DNA of 64,000 nucleotides from Paenibacillus monticola (lineage in GTDB: Bacteria > Bacillota > Bacilli > Paenibacillales > Paenibacillaceae), in NCBI RefSeq assembly GCF_009664975.1, contig NZ_WJXB01000001.1, forward strand, positions 372,001-436,000, written 5' to 3'. Below are positions 7,880-16,947 of the stretch, in pieces. A model generated the notes under the pieces. The model saw only the letters and a list, made by a program, of their open reading frames with translations. It was not told the DNA's origin and ran no database searches. Made by a program: the position numbers and the translations under genes. Each line of letters starts with the position of its first letter. Position 1 is the stretch's first letter.

Positions 7880-9484
7880 ATGGAGAACACGAATATCACG
7901 ATTCGTAACATGGAGGATGCTGCAGACCATATGCTTTTTCTGCTAAAGCATCTGCTGCGAGCCAATGCGATCATCATTACCGTTAATACTGGATTATCCG
8001 AACCCATACAGAAATTTTATAATCACGAAGATAAGTTTTTTAAGGAAACGGATGGAGTTTTGCTGCTTGAGAACATCTGCCAACTGATTATCGGTAATGA
8101 TAATAAAGCTCTGCATGTCATTGATACACATGACCATCCACAATCTCCTGAGCTTGAATTTATCCGTGAGCTAGGGGTTCGTACCTTCGTCGGAGTGCCG
8201 CTGATTTTTGAAGATGTGAAATCTTACGGTACGATATGCGTGATGGATCAGACTGCAGGCGAGTATTCAGAAGACGATGTAAGGCTGCTCTACGCACTGG
8301 CGATTTTTTTCACTTATTTGATCGAACTCGAACAGAAGACGGATTCTGCAGAACAGCGTATCCAGTCGAAGGTTGATTTGTTCACCATGCTTAGCCATGA
8401 GATTCGTACTCCTATGAACGGTATTGTTGGCATGACCGACTTAATGATGACCACTGAAATGAATGAGCAGCAGAAATATTATATGGAAATTATCAATGAA
8501 AGCAACACGCGGCTATTGGAATTTCTGAATGATGTGCTCGAGTTTAGCAAAATGGAAGCCGGCAAGATGGATATCGAAGAGGAACCGTTCGATATTATTT
8601 CTACCCTAGAAGAAACCGTCTACCTGTTCTCGACCAAAGCATTGGAGAAGAATCTGGAGATGATTCTGAATACTGATTCAGAAATTCCTCTCTATGTTTT
8701 GGGTGATGCGCAGAAGGTCCGTCAGATTATTATGAATCTGTTAAGCAATGCCCTTAAGTTCACACATGAAGGCGAAATTTTTGTGGAGCTTAAGTTATTG
8801 CCGGCTCGGAATGATGAGGAAGTGTGTGTGAAGATATCCATACAGGATACCGGTATAGGTATTGTACAGAATAAACTAGATCTTTTATTCAATGAGTTTA
8901 CGCAAGTTCATGATAAGAATTCGGTCCACCATTATGGAGGAACCGGGCTGGGATTGGCGATATGCAGGCATCTAATCGAGTTGATGGGCGGACATATCGA
9001 GGCTTCGAGTGAGCTGGGAGTAGGGACAACGTTTGAGATTACCTTGTTCCTCAAGAAGTATTCGAGTCTGCCTTCCATTCCTTTCGAAAGCGATGTGTTA
9101 GCCGGCACGAACATCCTGCTTGTTGATGACAATCAGACCAGCCTTCAAGTGATCACCTCGATGTTGGAGGATTGGGAGGTTACGGTAGCCTCCACGCAGA
9201 ATCCGAAGCAGGCACTCGAATGGATTACTGAAGGCCTGGAGTTCGATCTTGTCATGATCGATAAAGACATGGGAGGCGTGGATGCCATTACGTTAACCGC
9301 TCAAATGCGTAAGATCAATATGCACAAGAGACTTTCCGTATTTCTGCTCGCACCCATAGGCACCAATCTTGATGATGATACGAAATCGCTGTTCGAATCT
9401 GTGATTATTAAGCCGATTCGCAAGCTGCATTTGTTAAATGCGATACTTTCTCTATTGAAGCATTCAAAGTCGCAGGAAGAATAG
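7880..9484 (+). CDS. Hybrid sensor histidine kinase (GAF-HisKA-HATPase-REC)
   Basis: A 534-residue cytoplasmic hybrid kinase with no transmembrane segment. A GAF-like sensor covers about residues 15-155. The HisKA H-box LSHEIRTPMNG has the phospho-acceptor His173, the N-box is IIMNLLSNALKF, and G boxes DTGIGI and GGTGLGLAI follow. The C-terminal receiver (about 412-530) has the acidic pair VDDN, the phospho-acceptor Asp in LVMIDKD and the lysine in IIKPIR, but Ala (LLAP) where Thr/Ser is usual. No cognate response regulator is adjacent. ATG 7880 has only a weak GGGGAA-like site. Upstream, at about 7819-7850, CTAGATATA-type units repeat in tandem and may be part of the promoter. The signal is unknown. 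A terminator lies at 9556-9583. Confidence 0.9.
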   Translation: MENTNITIRNMEDAADHMLFLLKHLLRANAIIITVNTGLSEPIQKFYNHEDKFFKETDGVLLLENICQLIIGNDNKALHVIDTHDHPQSPELEFIRELGVRTFVGVPLIFEDVKSYGTICVMDQTAGEYSEDDVRLLYALAIFFTYLIELEQKTDSAEQRIQSKVDLFTMLSHEIRTPMNGIVGMTDLMMTTEMNEQQKYYMEIINESNTRLLEFLNDVLEFSKMEAGKMDIEEEPFDIISTLEETVYLFSTKALEKNLEMILNTDSEIPLYVLGDAQKVRQIIMNLLSNALKFTHEGEIFVELKLLPARNDEEVCVKISIQDTGIGIVQNKLDLLFNEFTQVHDKNSVHHYGGTGLGLAICRHLIELMGGHIEASSELGVGTTFEITLFLKKYSSLPSIPFESDVLAGTNILLVDDNQTSLQVITSMLEDWEVTVASTQNPKQALEWITEGLEFDLVMIDKDMGGVDAITLTAQMRKINMHKRLSVFLLAPIGTNLDDDTKSLFESVIIKPIRKLHLLNAILSLLKHSKSQEE

Positions 9485-9555
9485 TAAGGATAACAACAGG
9501 GTCTTTTCATAAACCTAGACTGGTTCGTAGGACGTCTTTCCTCTATACGATATTC

Positions 9556-9583
9556 AACCGTAGCCCACTGGCTGCGGTTTTTT
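9556..9583 (+). terminator. Rho-independent terminator after the hybrid kinase
   Basis: AACCGTAGCC (9556-9565) pairs with GGCTGCGGTT (9570-9579) around a 4-nt loop, and TTTTTT follows. It is 72 bp downstream of the kinase stop. Confidence 0.85.
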
Positions 9584-9723
9584 AGTGTTGTACAAGGTGA
9601 ATTTTGCGGAGTCCACCACAGCTTCCGCTGGGAAGAGGATGCGTGTTTATGTATTTTTTGGAGGAATATGGATGTATTTTAGCGAATATTATAGTTTAAT
9701 ACGAGAAAAGGAAGGATAGAGTC

Positions 9724-10026
9724 ATGCTGAAATTAGGTTCCTTTATATTAGAGTTACTACGGATGTTTATTTTGCTGATCTTGACCTTGTTGATCTTAGG
9801 TGGTTTGGAAAGGCTTGTATATTCACTTCTATTTGGACGACCAATATATACTTGGAGCATGGGGATTGGAAATATAGTACTCTTTTTTATGTTGTACCGA
9901 AATTATTTTCAGTTTAAGGGCTGGTATAAATCCGCTAAGAACAAAAAATTAAGTACATCCATTACGAGAAGTTTGGCTGTAATCTCAGTGATCCTAATTA
10001 TTATACCGATTTGGGTGGCTTTATGA
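9724..10026 (+). CDS. Small membrane protein, unknown function
   Basis: A 100-residue protein with three predicted membrane helices (about 10-33, 45-60 and 82-99) and a basic loop (KSAKNKK) between the second and third. The SD-like AAAGGAAGGA lies upstream of ATG 9724. Its stop overlaps the metallophosphoesterase start (ATGA at 10023-10026), so the two are probably co-translated. No family is recognised. Confidence 0.7.
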   Translation: MLKLGSFILELLRMFILLILTLLILGGLERLVYSLLFGRPIYTWSMGIGNIVLFFMLYRNYFQFKGWYKSAKNKKLSTSITRSLAVISVILIIIPIWVAL

Positions 10027-10904
10027 AGACAATCGCCATTCTTACAGATATTCATGGGAATCACCCGGCGTTGCAAGCTGCACTGCAGGATATTGCTACG
10101 AAACAGATTGAGCATATCTATTGTCTGGGAGATGTTGTTGGCATTGGCCCGGATTCTAATCAGGTGTTGGAACAGTTAACAACTAGATCAGATGTGTCTT
10201 TTATAATGGGGAATCATGATTTAGCGGTAATAGCGGCTGCTCGAAATGAACCCGTACCTGTTGGACATCACAATGAACGTGAACATCACGAATGGCTAGC
10301 GAAACGTATAGAACCTAAATACATAGAGTTAATGAGTGAGTGGCCAATGTCTCTAACAACCTCTATCCTTCAGAATGAATTGCTATTCTGCCATTATCAC
10401 CTGGATTATAAGAACTGGTTTGCGCCTATAGACAAACTCCCGACAACCGAAGCGTTAGAGCAGATATACTCTAAAACCGACTATAAGCTCGTATGCTTCG
10501 GACATCATCATATTGTTCATCATTTTGAATCAGATACAAGGTTGTATTTTAATCCAGGATCTTTGGGTTGTTACGATAAACCGTATGCAAGGTATGGAAT
10601 AGTCACGGTTTCTGAGAAGGAAATTACTGCTGGGGTACAGTTAGTTCCCTACAACAATATAAATTTCTTAAGATCTTACGAGGAACTTCAAGTGCCTGAT
10701 CGAGAGTTTATATTGAAGGTTTTTCACGGAGGGCAATACCTATGCGGATCAGAATTATTGGAGCCTGCGGGAGTGGCAAGTCAACTCTTGCGAAGGAGCT
10801 GTCGAACAAATATGGAGTTTCATGGTACGAACTGGACAATTTGGTCTGGGATAGAAGTGCCGAGAATCTGCGCTTTCCTGTCGAGGTTAGGGACTCCAAG
10901 TTAG
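10023..10904 (+). CDS. Metallophosphoesterase (calcineurin-like), 3' end irregular
   Basis: A calcineurin-like phosphoesterase. The metal-binding motifs are all present: DIHGN (near residue 9), GDVVGIGPD, GNHD, and the C-terminal FGHHHIVHH and NPGSLG. Related proteins act on phosphodiesters or phosphoproteins; the substrate is unknown. The domain ends near residue 238 (ILKVFHGGQ). The remaining ~55 residues are read from DNA that encodes the next gene in another frame, giving a 163-bp overlap. I infer that the native stop near 10740 has been lost by an indel or substitution, or that a frameshift exists here. ATG 10023 is coupled to the upstream membrane-protein gene by an ATGA overlap. Confidence 0.8.
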   Translation: MKTIAILTDIHGNHPALQAALQDIATKQIEHIYCLGDVVGIGPDSNQVLEQLTTRSDVSFIMGNHDLAVIAAARNEPVPVGHHNEREHHEWLAKRIEPKYIELMSEWPMSLTTSILQNELLFCHYHLDYKNWFAPIDKLPTTEALEQIYSKTDYKLVCFGHHHIVHHFESDTRLYFNPGSLGCYDKPYARYGIVTVSEKEITAGVQLVPYNNINFLRSYEELQVPDREFILKVFHGGQYLCGSELLEPAGVASQLLRRSCRTNMEFHGTNWTIWSGIEVPRICAFLSRLGTPS

Positions 10905-11281
10905 TTGAAATCCTAAACAGGGAATCATGGATCGTTGAAGGGGCGCATTATAAATGGGGAGAAGAGAGCTTTACTAGAGCGGATTTAATCCTTATTCTCA
11001 CACCCAATAAGTTAGTCAGGGACTTTAGAGTGGTCACAAGATTTATTCGAACAAGAATGGGAATAGAGCAGTGGAATTATAAACAATCCTGGAATAATCT
11101 GTACCAGATGATTTTTGAATGGAACCGCGGTTACGACAGGGAAGCGATACCTAGAATTATGGAAATGACTGCAGAGCAGGCAGATAAAAGAAAGATGATC
11201 AAGAAGACTCAAGAAGTAGAGATTCACATTCATGCACATCTTTTAAAGTGTAGAGATAGGGAGAGCTTAAATCATGGATAG
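10742..11281 (+). CDS. P-loop kinase, adenylate-kinase/FlaR-like
   Basis: A 179-residue P-loop NTPase. The Walker A motif is GACGSGKSTLA at residues 7-17, and WIVEGAHY and ADLILILTP follow as in the 'topology modulation protein'/adenylate-kinase-like family. It probably transfers phosphate to a small molecule or nucleotide; the substrate is unknown. ATG 10742 is preceded by GGAGGG at about 10729-10734, which supports this start even though the upstream gene's frame runs on through it. The RDD-protein gene begins 8 bp before this gene's stop, so 9724-11819 looks like one four-gene transcript. Confidence 0.8.
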   Translation: MRIRIIGACGSGKSTLAKELSNKYGVSWYELDNLVWDRSAENLRFPVEVRDSKLVEILNRESWIVEGAHYKWGEESFTRADLILILTPNKLVRDFRVVTRFIRTRMGIEQWNYKQSWNNLYQMIFEWNRGYDREAIPRIMEMTAEQADKRKMIKKTQEVEIHIHAHLLKCRDRESLNHG

Positions 11282-11819
11282 AAATTTCTCTGAAGCAGAT
11301 TTCGTCGGATTTTGGAAAAGAGTGCTGATTACATTGCTGGATGGTGCCATATTGATCATTCCAGCACTTCTTCTTAATCGGTTGTCCTCATCTCTGGCAG
11401 ATTTCTGGCAATCAGAAATACCGCTGATCATTCCATGGATATTCTATTTGTGTTTTGATGTTCTTCTGGTTTCAAGATTTGGCGGAACGCCAGGCAGATT
11501 GATCCTAAGAACACGAATTGTTAATGCGGAAGGGAACTATCCCAGCTTAAAGCAGGCCGTGCTTCGGGATTGCTTTTATATTGTGAGTTCCGTTTTAGCA
11601 ATAATTGTAAATCTTGGTGAACACCCGTACACCGTTATTTCTCGGAACCTCTCTTTATGGGCAGATCAGGCCACGGTTCTGAACTTTATACTATCATGGG
11701 TCATCGTAATTGATTCTCTGTTCATCGTGTTCACTGTCCGCAACAGAGCGCTTCACGATATGATAGCTGGGACATATGTGGTCTATAAGTCTGCGCTGGA
11801 CAGAAGTAGTGAGGAGTAA
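11274..11819 (+). CDS. RDD-family membrane protein
   Basis: A 181-residue integral membrane protein with the RDD domain features: FWKRVLITLLDGAI in the first helix, then GGTPGRLILRTRIV and a final RNRALHDMIAGTYVV. Four to five helices are predicted. RDD proteins are poorly characterised; some act in ion or metabolite transport. The gene overlaps the kinase gene by 8 bp and ends the operon. A terminator at 11964-12003 follows a 144-bp tail in which I see nothing coding. Confidence 0.85.
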   Translation: MDRNFSEADFVGFWKRVLITLLDGAILIIPALLLNRLSSSLADFWQSEIPLIIPWIFYLCFDVLLVSRFGGTPGRLILRTRIVNAEGNYPSLKQAVLRDCFYIVSSVLAIIVNLGEHPYTVISRNLSLWADQATVLNFILSWVIVIDSLFIVFTVRNRALHDMIAGTYVVYKSALDRSSEE

Positions 11820-11963
11820 GTGGATTGACTCCTTAGCATTGGACTGCACCTGCAGATCTTGCGCAAAAGCGTATATCACCAGAACTGAAGTTGCCGCTAT
11901 AGCTATAATAGAGAGACTTTTCAGAAATCTGATTTGATCTAATGTAATGTGATCTGCGAAGTA

Positions 11964-12003
11964 GAAAATAGCCCTTCTTCTTTTGGAGAGGGTTATTTTC
12001 TAT
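11964..12003 (+). terminator. Rho-independent terminator
   Basis: GAAAATAGCCCT (11964-11975) pairs perfectly with AGGGTTATTTTC (11989-12000), with a short T-rich tail. It sits between the RDD gene and the gene at 12135. The rest of 11820-12134 shows no coding signal. Confidence 0.75.
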
Positions 12004-12134
12004 TTCGATAGGGTGAACAAGGTCATTTTAAACTTATAATAATATTTGCATTGGCTTCTGGTGATCGCGAAGCTGAGAGTTTAGAATACAGAAAGTCTCT
12101 GTGAATTCGCAAATTATAAATAAGGAGTTTTTGA

Positions 12135-12854
12135 ATGAAGGCTATTAAAAGATCTAGAGATTTAATCTACGTCAGTGGTAATTTGGAAGAGAAAACATTC
12201 TATTCCTCAGGAATTGAATTTAGTGAATTTATGAGTTCATTTGTAGAACCTCCTGAAAACTTAATTCTGCTCAAGCATAATTTTGATAATGTGCATTTCA
12301 ATATGCATAGCTGTTTTGAGTTTGTAACGAAACATGAAATCGAGGAATTACTGAACGATAATGTGTATGCCTATGGCGATTTCTGCTGGGTTGATTTCTT
12401 AAATGAAGAAGCATTAAATAGACTTACTGATGACGAGATTGCGGAACTATTATTTTTTGGACATTTAGCCAGACCCCTCCATACCTTGCCGAAACACAGA
12501 TTTGCTTATTACGCTCATGATGATGGTTGGTTTAACAAGCTTTATGTGAGCAGATTGGAAGATTATAAATCATTTTTATTGAATACTGTGAAGGCAAAGG
12601 TACTGGCATTTACGGGGATACTAACTACAGATTTGCCAGCCGATATTATTAATACTTTAATGGATAGCACAGAGAATGGGCTGCTGATTAACTTCGCTGA
12701 GATAGTAAGGAGTCAGGCAGTATTAAGGTTGCCGTTAATAGAAGTAGGCCATTTTAGGGATATGGATGCTTTGTTTACCGCAAGTAAGTCGATTCAAATG
12801 TATAGGAACTGGCTAGAATATTCTAATAAGACATGGAGATTCATTGCTGAGTAG
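12135..12854 (+). CDS. Conserved-looking hypothetical protein
   Basis: A 239-residue soluble protein without signal peptide or membrane segment. It has an aromatic-rich middle (YAYGDFCWVDFLNEEALNRL, then HDDGWFNKLYVSRL) and an acidic helical character. ATG 12135 follows AAGGAG with a 7-nt spacer. It is unlike transporters or enzymes known to me; no catalytic motif is recognised. It lies alone between a terminator and the lipoprotein gene at 12943, with its own promoter presumably in the AT-rich 12030-12130 stretch. Confidence 0.75.
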   Translation: MKAIKRSRDLIYVSGNLEEKTFYSSGIEFSEFMSSFVEPPENLILLKHNFDNVHFNMHSCFEFVTKHEIEELLNDNVYAYGDFCWVDFLNEEALNRLTDDEIAELLFFGHLARPLHTLPKHRFAYYAHDDGWFNKLYVSRLEDYKSFLLNTVKAKVLAFTGILTTDLPADIINTLMDSTENGLLINFAEIVRSQAVLRLPLIEVGHFRDMDALFTASKSIQMYRNWLEYSNKTWRFIAE

Positions 12855-12942
12855 TAATTGCAACATTTGCTACTCTCTTTTCGTCTTTACTAACAGTTCC
12901 GTTCTAACTAGAAGTTCTTTAACCAATCAGGGAGATGACAAC

Positions 12943-13623
12943 ATGACAGTAAATATTAAAAAGATAGCGGGATTGATGATCCTCGCGGGTATGCTCGGAC
13001 TCACGGCATGCGATTCAAGCAATCAGAACGCGGCATCGCCAACTACAGCACCCACAGTAGCGCCAACTGAGGTGGCGGCGACTGCCCAGCCCCAGCCGGA
13101 GATCACTACATCTCCAGCTCCTACGGATGCACCGGCGGCTACTGCTGCTGCAACGAATGGGCCTAATACAGCAACAGCCAGTCCGCAGGCTGCCGCCAAA
13201 CAGCTCAAGGAGCTGCTTGAGCTTGCCAAGCAGGGCAAGGTGCCGGGCGTGGAATATGCCGCACATAATGGACTTATCGATGATGTGAAGGCTGCTTGGG
13301 GCGAGCCAGATCGGGAAGAAGCAGCGGGCTCGGGCATCTATTCCACCTACACGGACAAACATGTCGTATTTGGCTTTAATAAAGGCAGCCAAATCTATGA
13401 CGTTCGTTCCAGTGAAGCTAGCCTGCAGCAACTGACGCTGAAACAGATCGAAGGAGCGCTCGGCAAGCCTCACGAGATTAAAGAAAATGGCAAAGATAAG
13501 ATTTATACTTACGAAGCCAACAAGCAGTATCAGCTTAAATTTATCATACCGGAATCGACGGGGACGGTAGATCATATCTCCGTATTCTCTGAACAGGATT
13601 CGATCAATAATATGGCTGGCTAA
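12943..13623 (+). CDS. YjgB-type (DUF4309) lipoprotein
   Basis: A 226-residue lipoprotein. The lipobox LTAC (Cys at residue 25) follows a hydrophobic signal. A Thr/Ala/Pro-rich linker (about 30-85) precedes a DUF4309-like domain with the typical GKVPGVEYAAHNGLIDDVKA start, HVVFGFNKGSQIYDVRS core and VDHISVFSEQD end. It is anchored at the outer face of the membrane; its function is unknown. ATG 12943 with AGGGAG at 12929-12934 is preferred over an in-frame codon 99 bp upstream that has no ribosome binding site and overlaps the preceding gene. A terminator at 13654-13694 follows. Confidence 0.85.
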   Translation: MTVNIKKIAGLMILAGMLGLTACDSSNQNAASPTTAPTVAPTEVAATAQPQPEITTSPAPTDAPAATAAATNGPNTATASPQAAAKQLKELLELAKQGKVPGVEYAAHNGLIDDVKAAWGEPDREEAAGSGIYSTYTDKHVVFGFNKGSQIYDVRSSEASLQQLTLKQIEGALGKPHEIKENGKDKIYTYEANKQYQLKFIIPESTGTVDHISVFSEQDSINNMAG

Positions 13624-13653
13624 GATAAACAATATTATTGAAGTCCAATTAGG

Positions 13654-13694
13654 AAGAGCAATGTTGCGGAGGAATCTACGAATTGCTCTTTTTG
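13654..13694 (+). terminator. Rho-independent terminator after the DUF4309 gene
   Basis: AAGAGCAAT (13654-13662) pairs with ATTGCTCTT (13682-13690), followed by TTT and a T-rich tail. Confidence 0.8.
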
Positions 13695-13763
13695 TCTTGT
13701 CTCGGCATTTCACATCTCATGCTGGAGTACGGCGAAGGCTGCCTGATATAATGGAGCCATGAA

Positions 13764-14945
13764 GTGGATATGGGGAAGAAGGTTTCTGATATGCATCTGG
13801 AATTAAATGAGAGTGAATATAGAGTAGCTGCTGAAGGTATATCGATTGAGTTGCTTCCCAAGGAGTTTATGCTGCTGCAGTTTCTGAACCGGAACCAGGG
13901 GCGAACGTTCAGCCGGGAGCAGTTGCTGGATAAGGTGTGGCCACTGGAATATCCGGTAGAGCGAACGGTGGATGATCATATTTACCGACTGCGTAAAAAG
14001 CTGGCGAGTCTGCAAGGAGTACACATTAAGACCGTTCGCGGTTATGGCTATAGTCTAAGTATGCAGGATTCTGCCGCGATGAAGATAGTTAATCCAACAA
14101 CCAAGGATGCAGAGCTGCATAATACGATGCGGGATTTGTTTGGAAAATATCACCTATACGGTCAAGGGCGTTCGATGCTGACCCTGTCACGCCAGCAGGA
14201 CATACTGGGCTATACCATGGACCCGTTCTATTCCGTGTGCATTCATTTTGTGCAAGGGGATTTGGAGTGGCTGTTGAACACGAGGGAAGCCGAGATGCCG
14301 GAACGGCTATATTTTCTGCTACTATTTTATATATTTACGGGTGAACCTAAGATGAAGCTGGCCTTCTGTGAGCAGGTACTTGAGAAGAAGATATTGTCTA
14401 TGCCACAGCATAAAGAGCTGGAAATTCTCAATATTTTGGATTTATATGTGCTGGCAGGGGAACCACACAAGGCGCTGGAAAGGTTGAAGTTAACTCATAA
14501 GGTAATCGCTGAACCTGATTTTGTGGATTTCATCCCGGCAACAGCCATCACAGAGATGTTTGTTCATATCGTGGTTGGAACACCTGACGAAGAACTGGAA
14601 CAGATGGCTGAAGGAATTGCAGAGCTCTTGCTGGCCAAACCTTTTTTGCGTGAAATCGGCAGTTATAACGTGGTGAAGGGACTGTGGTATTTGCGGCGCA
14701 AGGCGTGGAAGGAGGCGGAGAGTCTACTGGACGAAGGTCTTCAGGTGCTGGATAGGTCCGGGTTTGTACCCATGCGGCTCTGGGGCTTGCATCGTATCGT
14801 TCGCTATTGCAATAACATATCAGGCAAGGATTCCTTGCGCTGTAAGTACATAAGAATATTGGAAGAAGAGATGGAGGAGCTTGGTCTGAACCGGCTGCTT
14901 CTGCCTCTGGAAACAACACTCTTTAATGTTCTAAAGTCCCTCTGA
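13764..14945 (+). CDS. Winged-helix (OmpR-type) transcriptional regulator with helical repeat domain
   Basis: A 393-residue regulator. Residues ~15-95 are an OmpR/PhoB-type winged helix (LPKEFMLLQFL, FSREQLLDKVWPLEY, TVDDHIYRLRKKL, IKTVRGYGYSL). The remaining ~290 residues are all-helical and resemble TPR/BTAD-type repeats. No receiver domain is present, so it is not a classical response regulator and may sense a ligand or partner through its helical part. A GTG start at 13764 has GGAG 7 nt upstream; ATG 13791 with GAAGAAGG is a realistic alternative. The MFS exporter gene begins 51 bp downstream and is the likely co-transcribed target. Confidence 0.8.
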   Translation: MDMGKKVSDMHLELNESEYRVAAEGISIELLPKEFMLLQFLNRNQGRTFSREQLLDKVWPLEYPVERTVDDHIYRLRKKLASLQGVHIKTVRGYGYSLSMQDSAAMKIVNPTTKDAELHNTMRDLFGKYHLYGQGRSMLTLSRQQDILGYTMDPFYSVCIHFVQGDLEWLLNTREAEMPERLYFLLLFYIFTGEPKMKLAFCEQVLEKKILSMPQHKELEILNILDLYVLAGEPHKALERLKLTHKVIAEPDFVDFIPATAITEMFVHIVVGTPDEELEQMAEGIAELLLAKPFLREIGSYNVVKGLWYLRRKAWKEAESLLDEGLQVLDRSGFVPMRLWGLHRIVRYCNNISGKDSLRCKYIRILEEEMEELGLNRLLLPLETTLFNVLKSL

Positions 14946-14996
14946 TCTTTCTCTGACAATTCTCCCTTACAGTAAGTGTAATAGGAGGAATGTTAG

Positions 14997-16268
14997 ATGA
15001 AGACTTCAGTACAAGCAGGAACAAGCCTGCTCAGTAACAAAATATACATGCGTGTATACACCGCTTTTGCCACTGCGACTTTTGGTGACTGGTTCGACGC
15101 ATTAGCTATTCAGGTACTTGTGGGATACCGCTGGCAGGCCAGCCCATTGATGCTCGCCCTGATTCCGGTCTCGCTGGCTTTACCCGGTATTCTGCTGGGC
15201 TCCGTTGCCGGTGTAGCTGCCGATCGGCTAAACAAACTGAAGCTAATGCGTATCTGTGATCTGCTCACCGCAATCCTGACTGTATTGGTGTTATTCGCTC
15301 CGAATATGCTGTGGCTGCTTCCCCTGCTGGCGTTGCGTGCAGCTATTTCCACCCTGAATGTGCCTGCGCAGCAGTCCTTGACCCGCAGCATTGTCAGGGA
15401 GGATCAACTGCTGCAGGCAACCTCGCTGAATGGGATCGTCAATCAAGGCTCCAAAGTCGCTGGCCCCCTGCTGGGCGGTTTAGCGTTGTCGGTTCTATCC
15501 CCTCAGTGGTGTATTTTGCTCAATGCGGGTTTCCGGACCTGTTCTTATCTGCTCTTGCTCACCGTTAAGAACATCCAGACCGTAGAGGTGAACCCTGCAT
15601 CCACTGTGAAGGAGGAACCTATTCCACTCCGCACGATGTGGAAGGAAGGCTGGAGTTTTATTTGGCGTAGCAGGCTGCTGTTGAACACGATGCTGTTCGG
15701 GGTAGTCGGTGCCCTCGCGATTCAGATGATCGATTTTCAGTTTACCAGCCTCTTTAGGTTGATTGCACCGGATAAGGAGTCCCTACTGGGCTGGCTTGTG
15801 GCGGCGTCGGGTGCAGGGGCACTTCTCTCCATTATGGCGATGAACAAAATAAACCGCGGAGCAGGTTATGGCTGGAAGCTCGGAACGGGTTATGCCCTGA
15901 TTGGTGCTGCCTTCGGAGGTTTGGGATTACTTCAGCCGGGTGTCTCCGTTATGCCAGTGCTATTGTTAGGTTTTGTGTTGGGCGTCGGAAATGGAATGTT
16001 CATCATTACCTTCAATTATTGTCTCCAGAAAGAAACGCCACCGCATATGACTGGACGAATATTTGGGATTCAGAGTACCATTCTTAGTGGCGTGATGATT
16101 GGAGCTCCTCTGCTTGGAGGTCTGTTGGTCCAAAATGCCGGTCCGAACCGCATCTTTGTGATCTTCGGGATCGTAATCGCTGTGATCGGTGGAGTTGGAC
16201 TGCTCTTCGGACGAGTGTTATGGCCAGTGGGGAAAGAGGATCAAGTGAGTGGTGAGGTGCCTTTTTAG
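14997..16268 (+). CDS. MFS transporter (EntS/Mef-like exporter)
   Basis: A 423-residue 12-helix major facilitator. The sequence is hydrophobic throughout, with the loop 2-3 motif GSVAGVAADRLNKLKLM and NVPAQQSLTRSIV in the position typical of the MFS_3 subgroup, which includes enterobactin exporter EntS and macrolide-efflux Mef proteins. Drug or siderophore-like efflux is therefore likely; the substrate is unknown. ATG 14997 follows AGGAGG with a 7-nt spacer. It lies directly behind the winged-helix regulator, consistent with regulation by it. Confidence 0.85.
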   Translation: MKTSVQAGTSLLSNKIYMRVYTAFATATFGDWFDALAIQVLVGYRWQASPLMLALIPVSLALPGILLGSVAGVAADRLNKLKLMRICDLLTAILTVLVLFAPNMLWLLPLLALRAAISTLNVPAQQSLTRSIVREDQLLQATSLNGIVNQGSKVAGPLLGGLALSVLSPQWCILLNAGFRTCSYLLLLTVKNIQTVEVNPASTVKEEPIPLRTMWKEGWSFIWRSRLLLNTMLFGVVGALAIQMIDFQFTSLFRLIAPDKESLLGWLVAASGAGALLSIMAMNKINRGAGYGWKLGTGYALIGAAFGGLGLLQPGVSVMPVLLLGFVLGVGNGMFIITFNYCLQKETPPHMTGRIFGIQSTILSGVMIGAPLLGGLLVQNAGPNRIFVIFGIVIAVIGGVGLLFGRVLWPVGKEDQVSGEVPF

Positions 16269-16298
16269 AAGAGTAGATTCATAGGAGGTATAAATAAG

Positions 16299-16937
16299 AT
16301 GAGTGAATTCACATCGGGTACTATTTTGCTGGCAAAGGATAAAGAGGCCGTTAGAAAGCATGCAGCCAAGGGTTCGGTTATGATGCAGCTGAACGACAAG
16401 TTTGTTGTTTATTTATCAGAAGATGTTTATATAGGCGAAATAATACCTGAATCTATGATCCAGCTGTCACAAGAAATACCGCTTCTTTACTTCTACAATT
16501 TCGAGGATCATCACTGGGGCTACCGTTTGCTTGCGCAAGGAGAGGAAGCCGCAGATTTACATATTGCGTATGAATACGAGGAGGAAATAGCATATAGTAT
16601 TGCCAAGAAGAAGTACCCGGATATGGGGTTTAATGAACTGTACTTTGGAGGCTTACTGGAGGAGATAAGAGAGGAACTGGAGGCTGGCTCCGTGTTCAAG
16701 GAAAGCTTTGAGGCAGTCTTTAATAACTGTCATCTGGAGCTGTTCAGCTTATTAGATGTTTCCGATGAACAAATTACCAGACTTAAAGAAATATTGAATA
16801 TTGATTATATCCATCATGATATTAGTGAAGGGATGGAATTATCAGAAGAATTTAAAACCATCCTTGGCATCGAAGAGATGTCATTCATCAGACATGAACG
16901 AGTGGTGGAATCGGGGGAATATGATGAGCTGTTCTAA
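16299..16937 (+). CDS. Hypothetical acidic protein
   Basis: A 212-residue, strongly acidic soluble protein (runs such as YEYEEEIAYS and EEIREELEAG) with no signal peptide, membrane helix or recognised motif. ATG 16299 has AGGAGG 10 nt upstream. It follows the MFS gene by 30 bp and may share its transcript. It is convergent with tatD at 16948, with only 10 bp between the stops and no clear terminator between them. No function is assigned. Confidence 0.75.
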   Translation: MSEFTSGTILLAKDKEAVRKHAAKGSVMMQLNDKFVVYLSEDVYIGEIIPESMIQLSQEIPLLYFYNFEDHHWGYRLLAQGEEAADLHIAYEYEEEIAYSIAKKKYPDMGFNELYFGGLLEEIREELEAGSVFKESFEAVFNNCHLELFSLLDVSDEQITRLKEILNIDYIHHDISEGMELSEEFKTILGIEEMSFIRHERVVESGEYDELF

Positions 16938-16947
16938 ATTTCATTTC

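Noticed and set aside
13015..13713. Open frame of 232 codons opposite the DUF4309 lipoprotein
   Set aside because: Arg/Cys/Ser-rich shadow of the Ala/Thr-rich linker; it reads through the terminator hairpin and lacks a start site.
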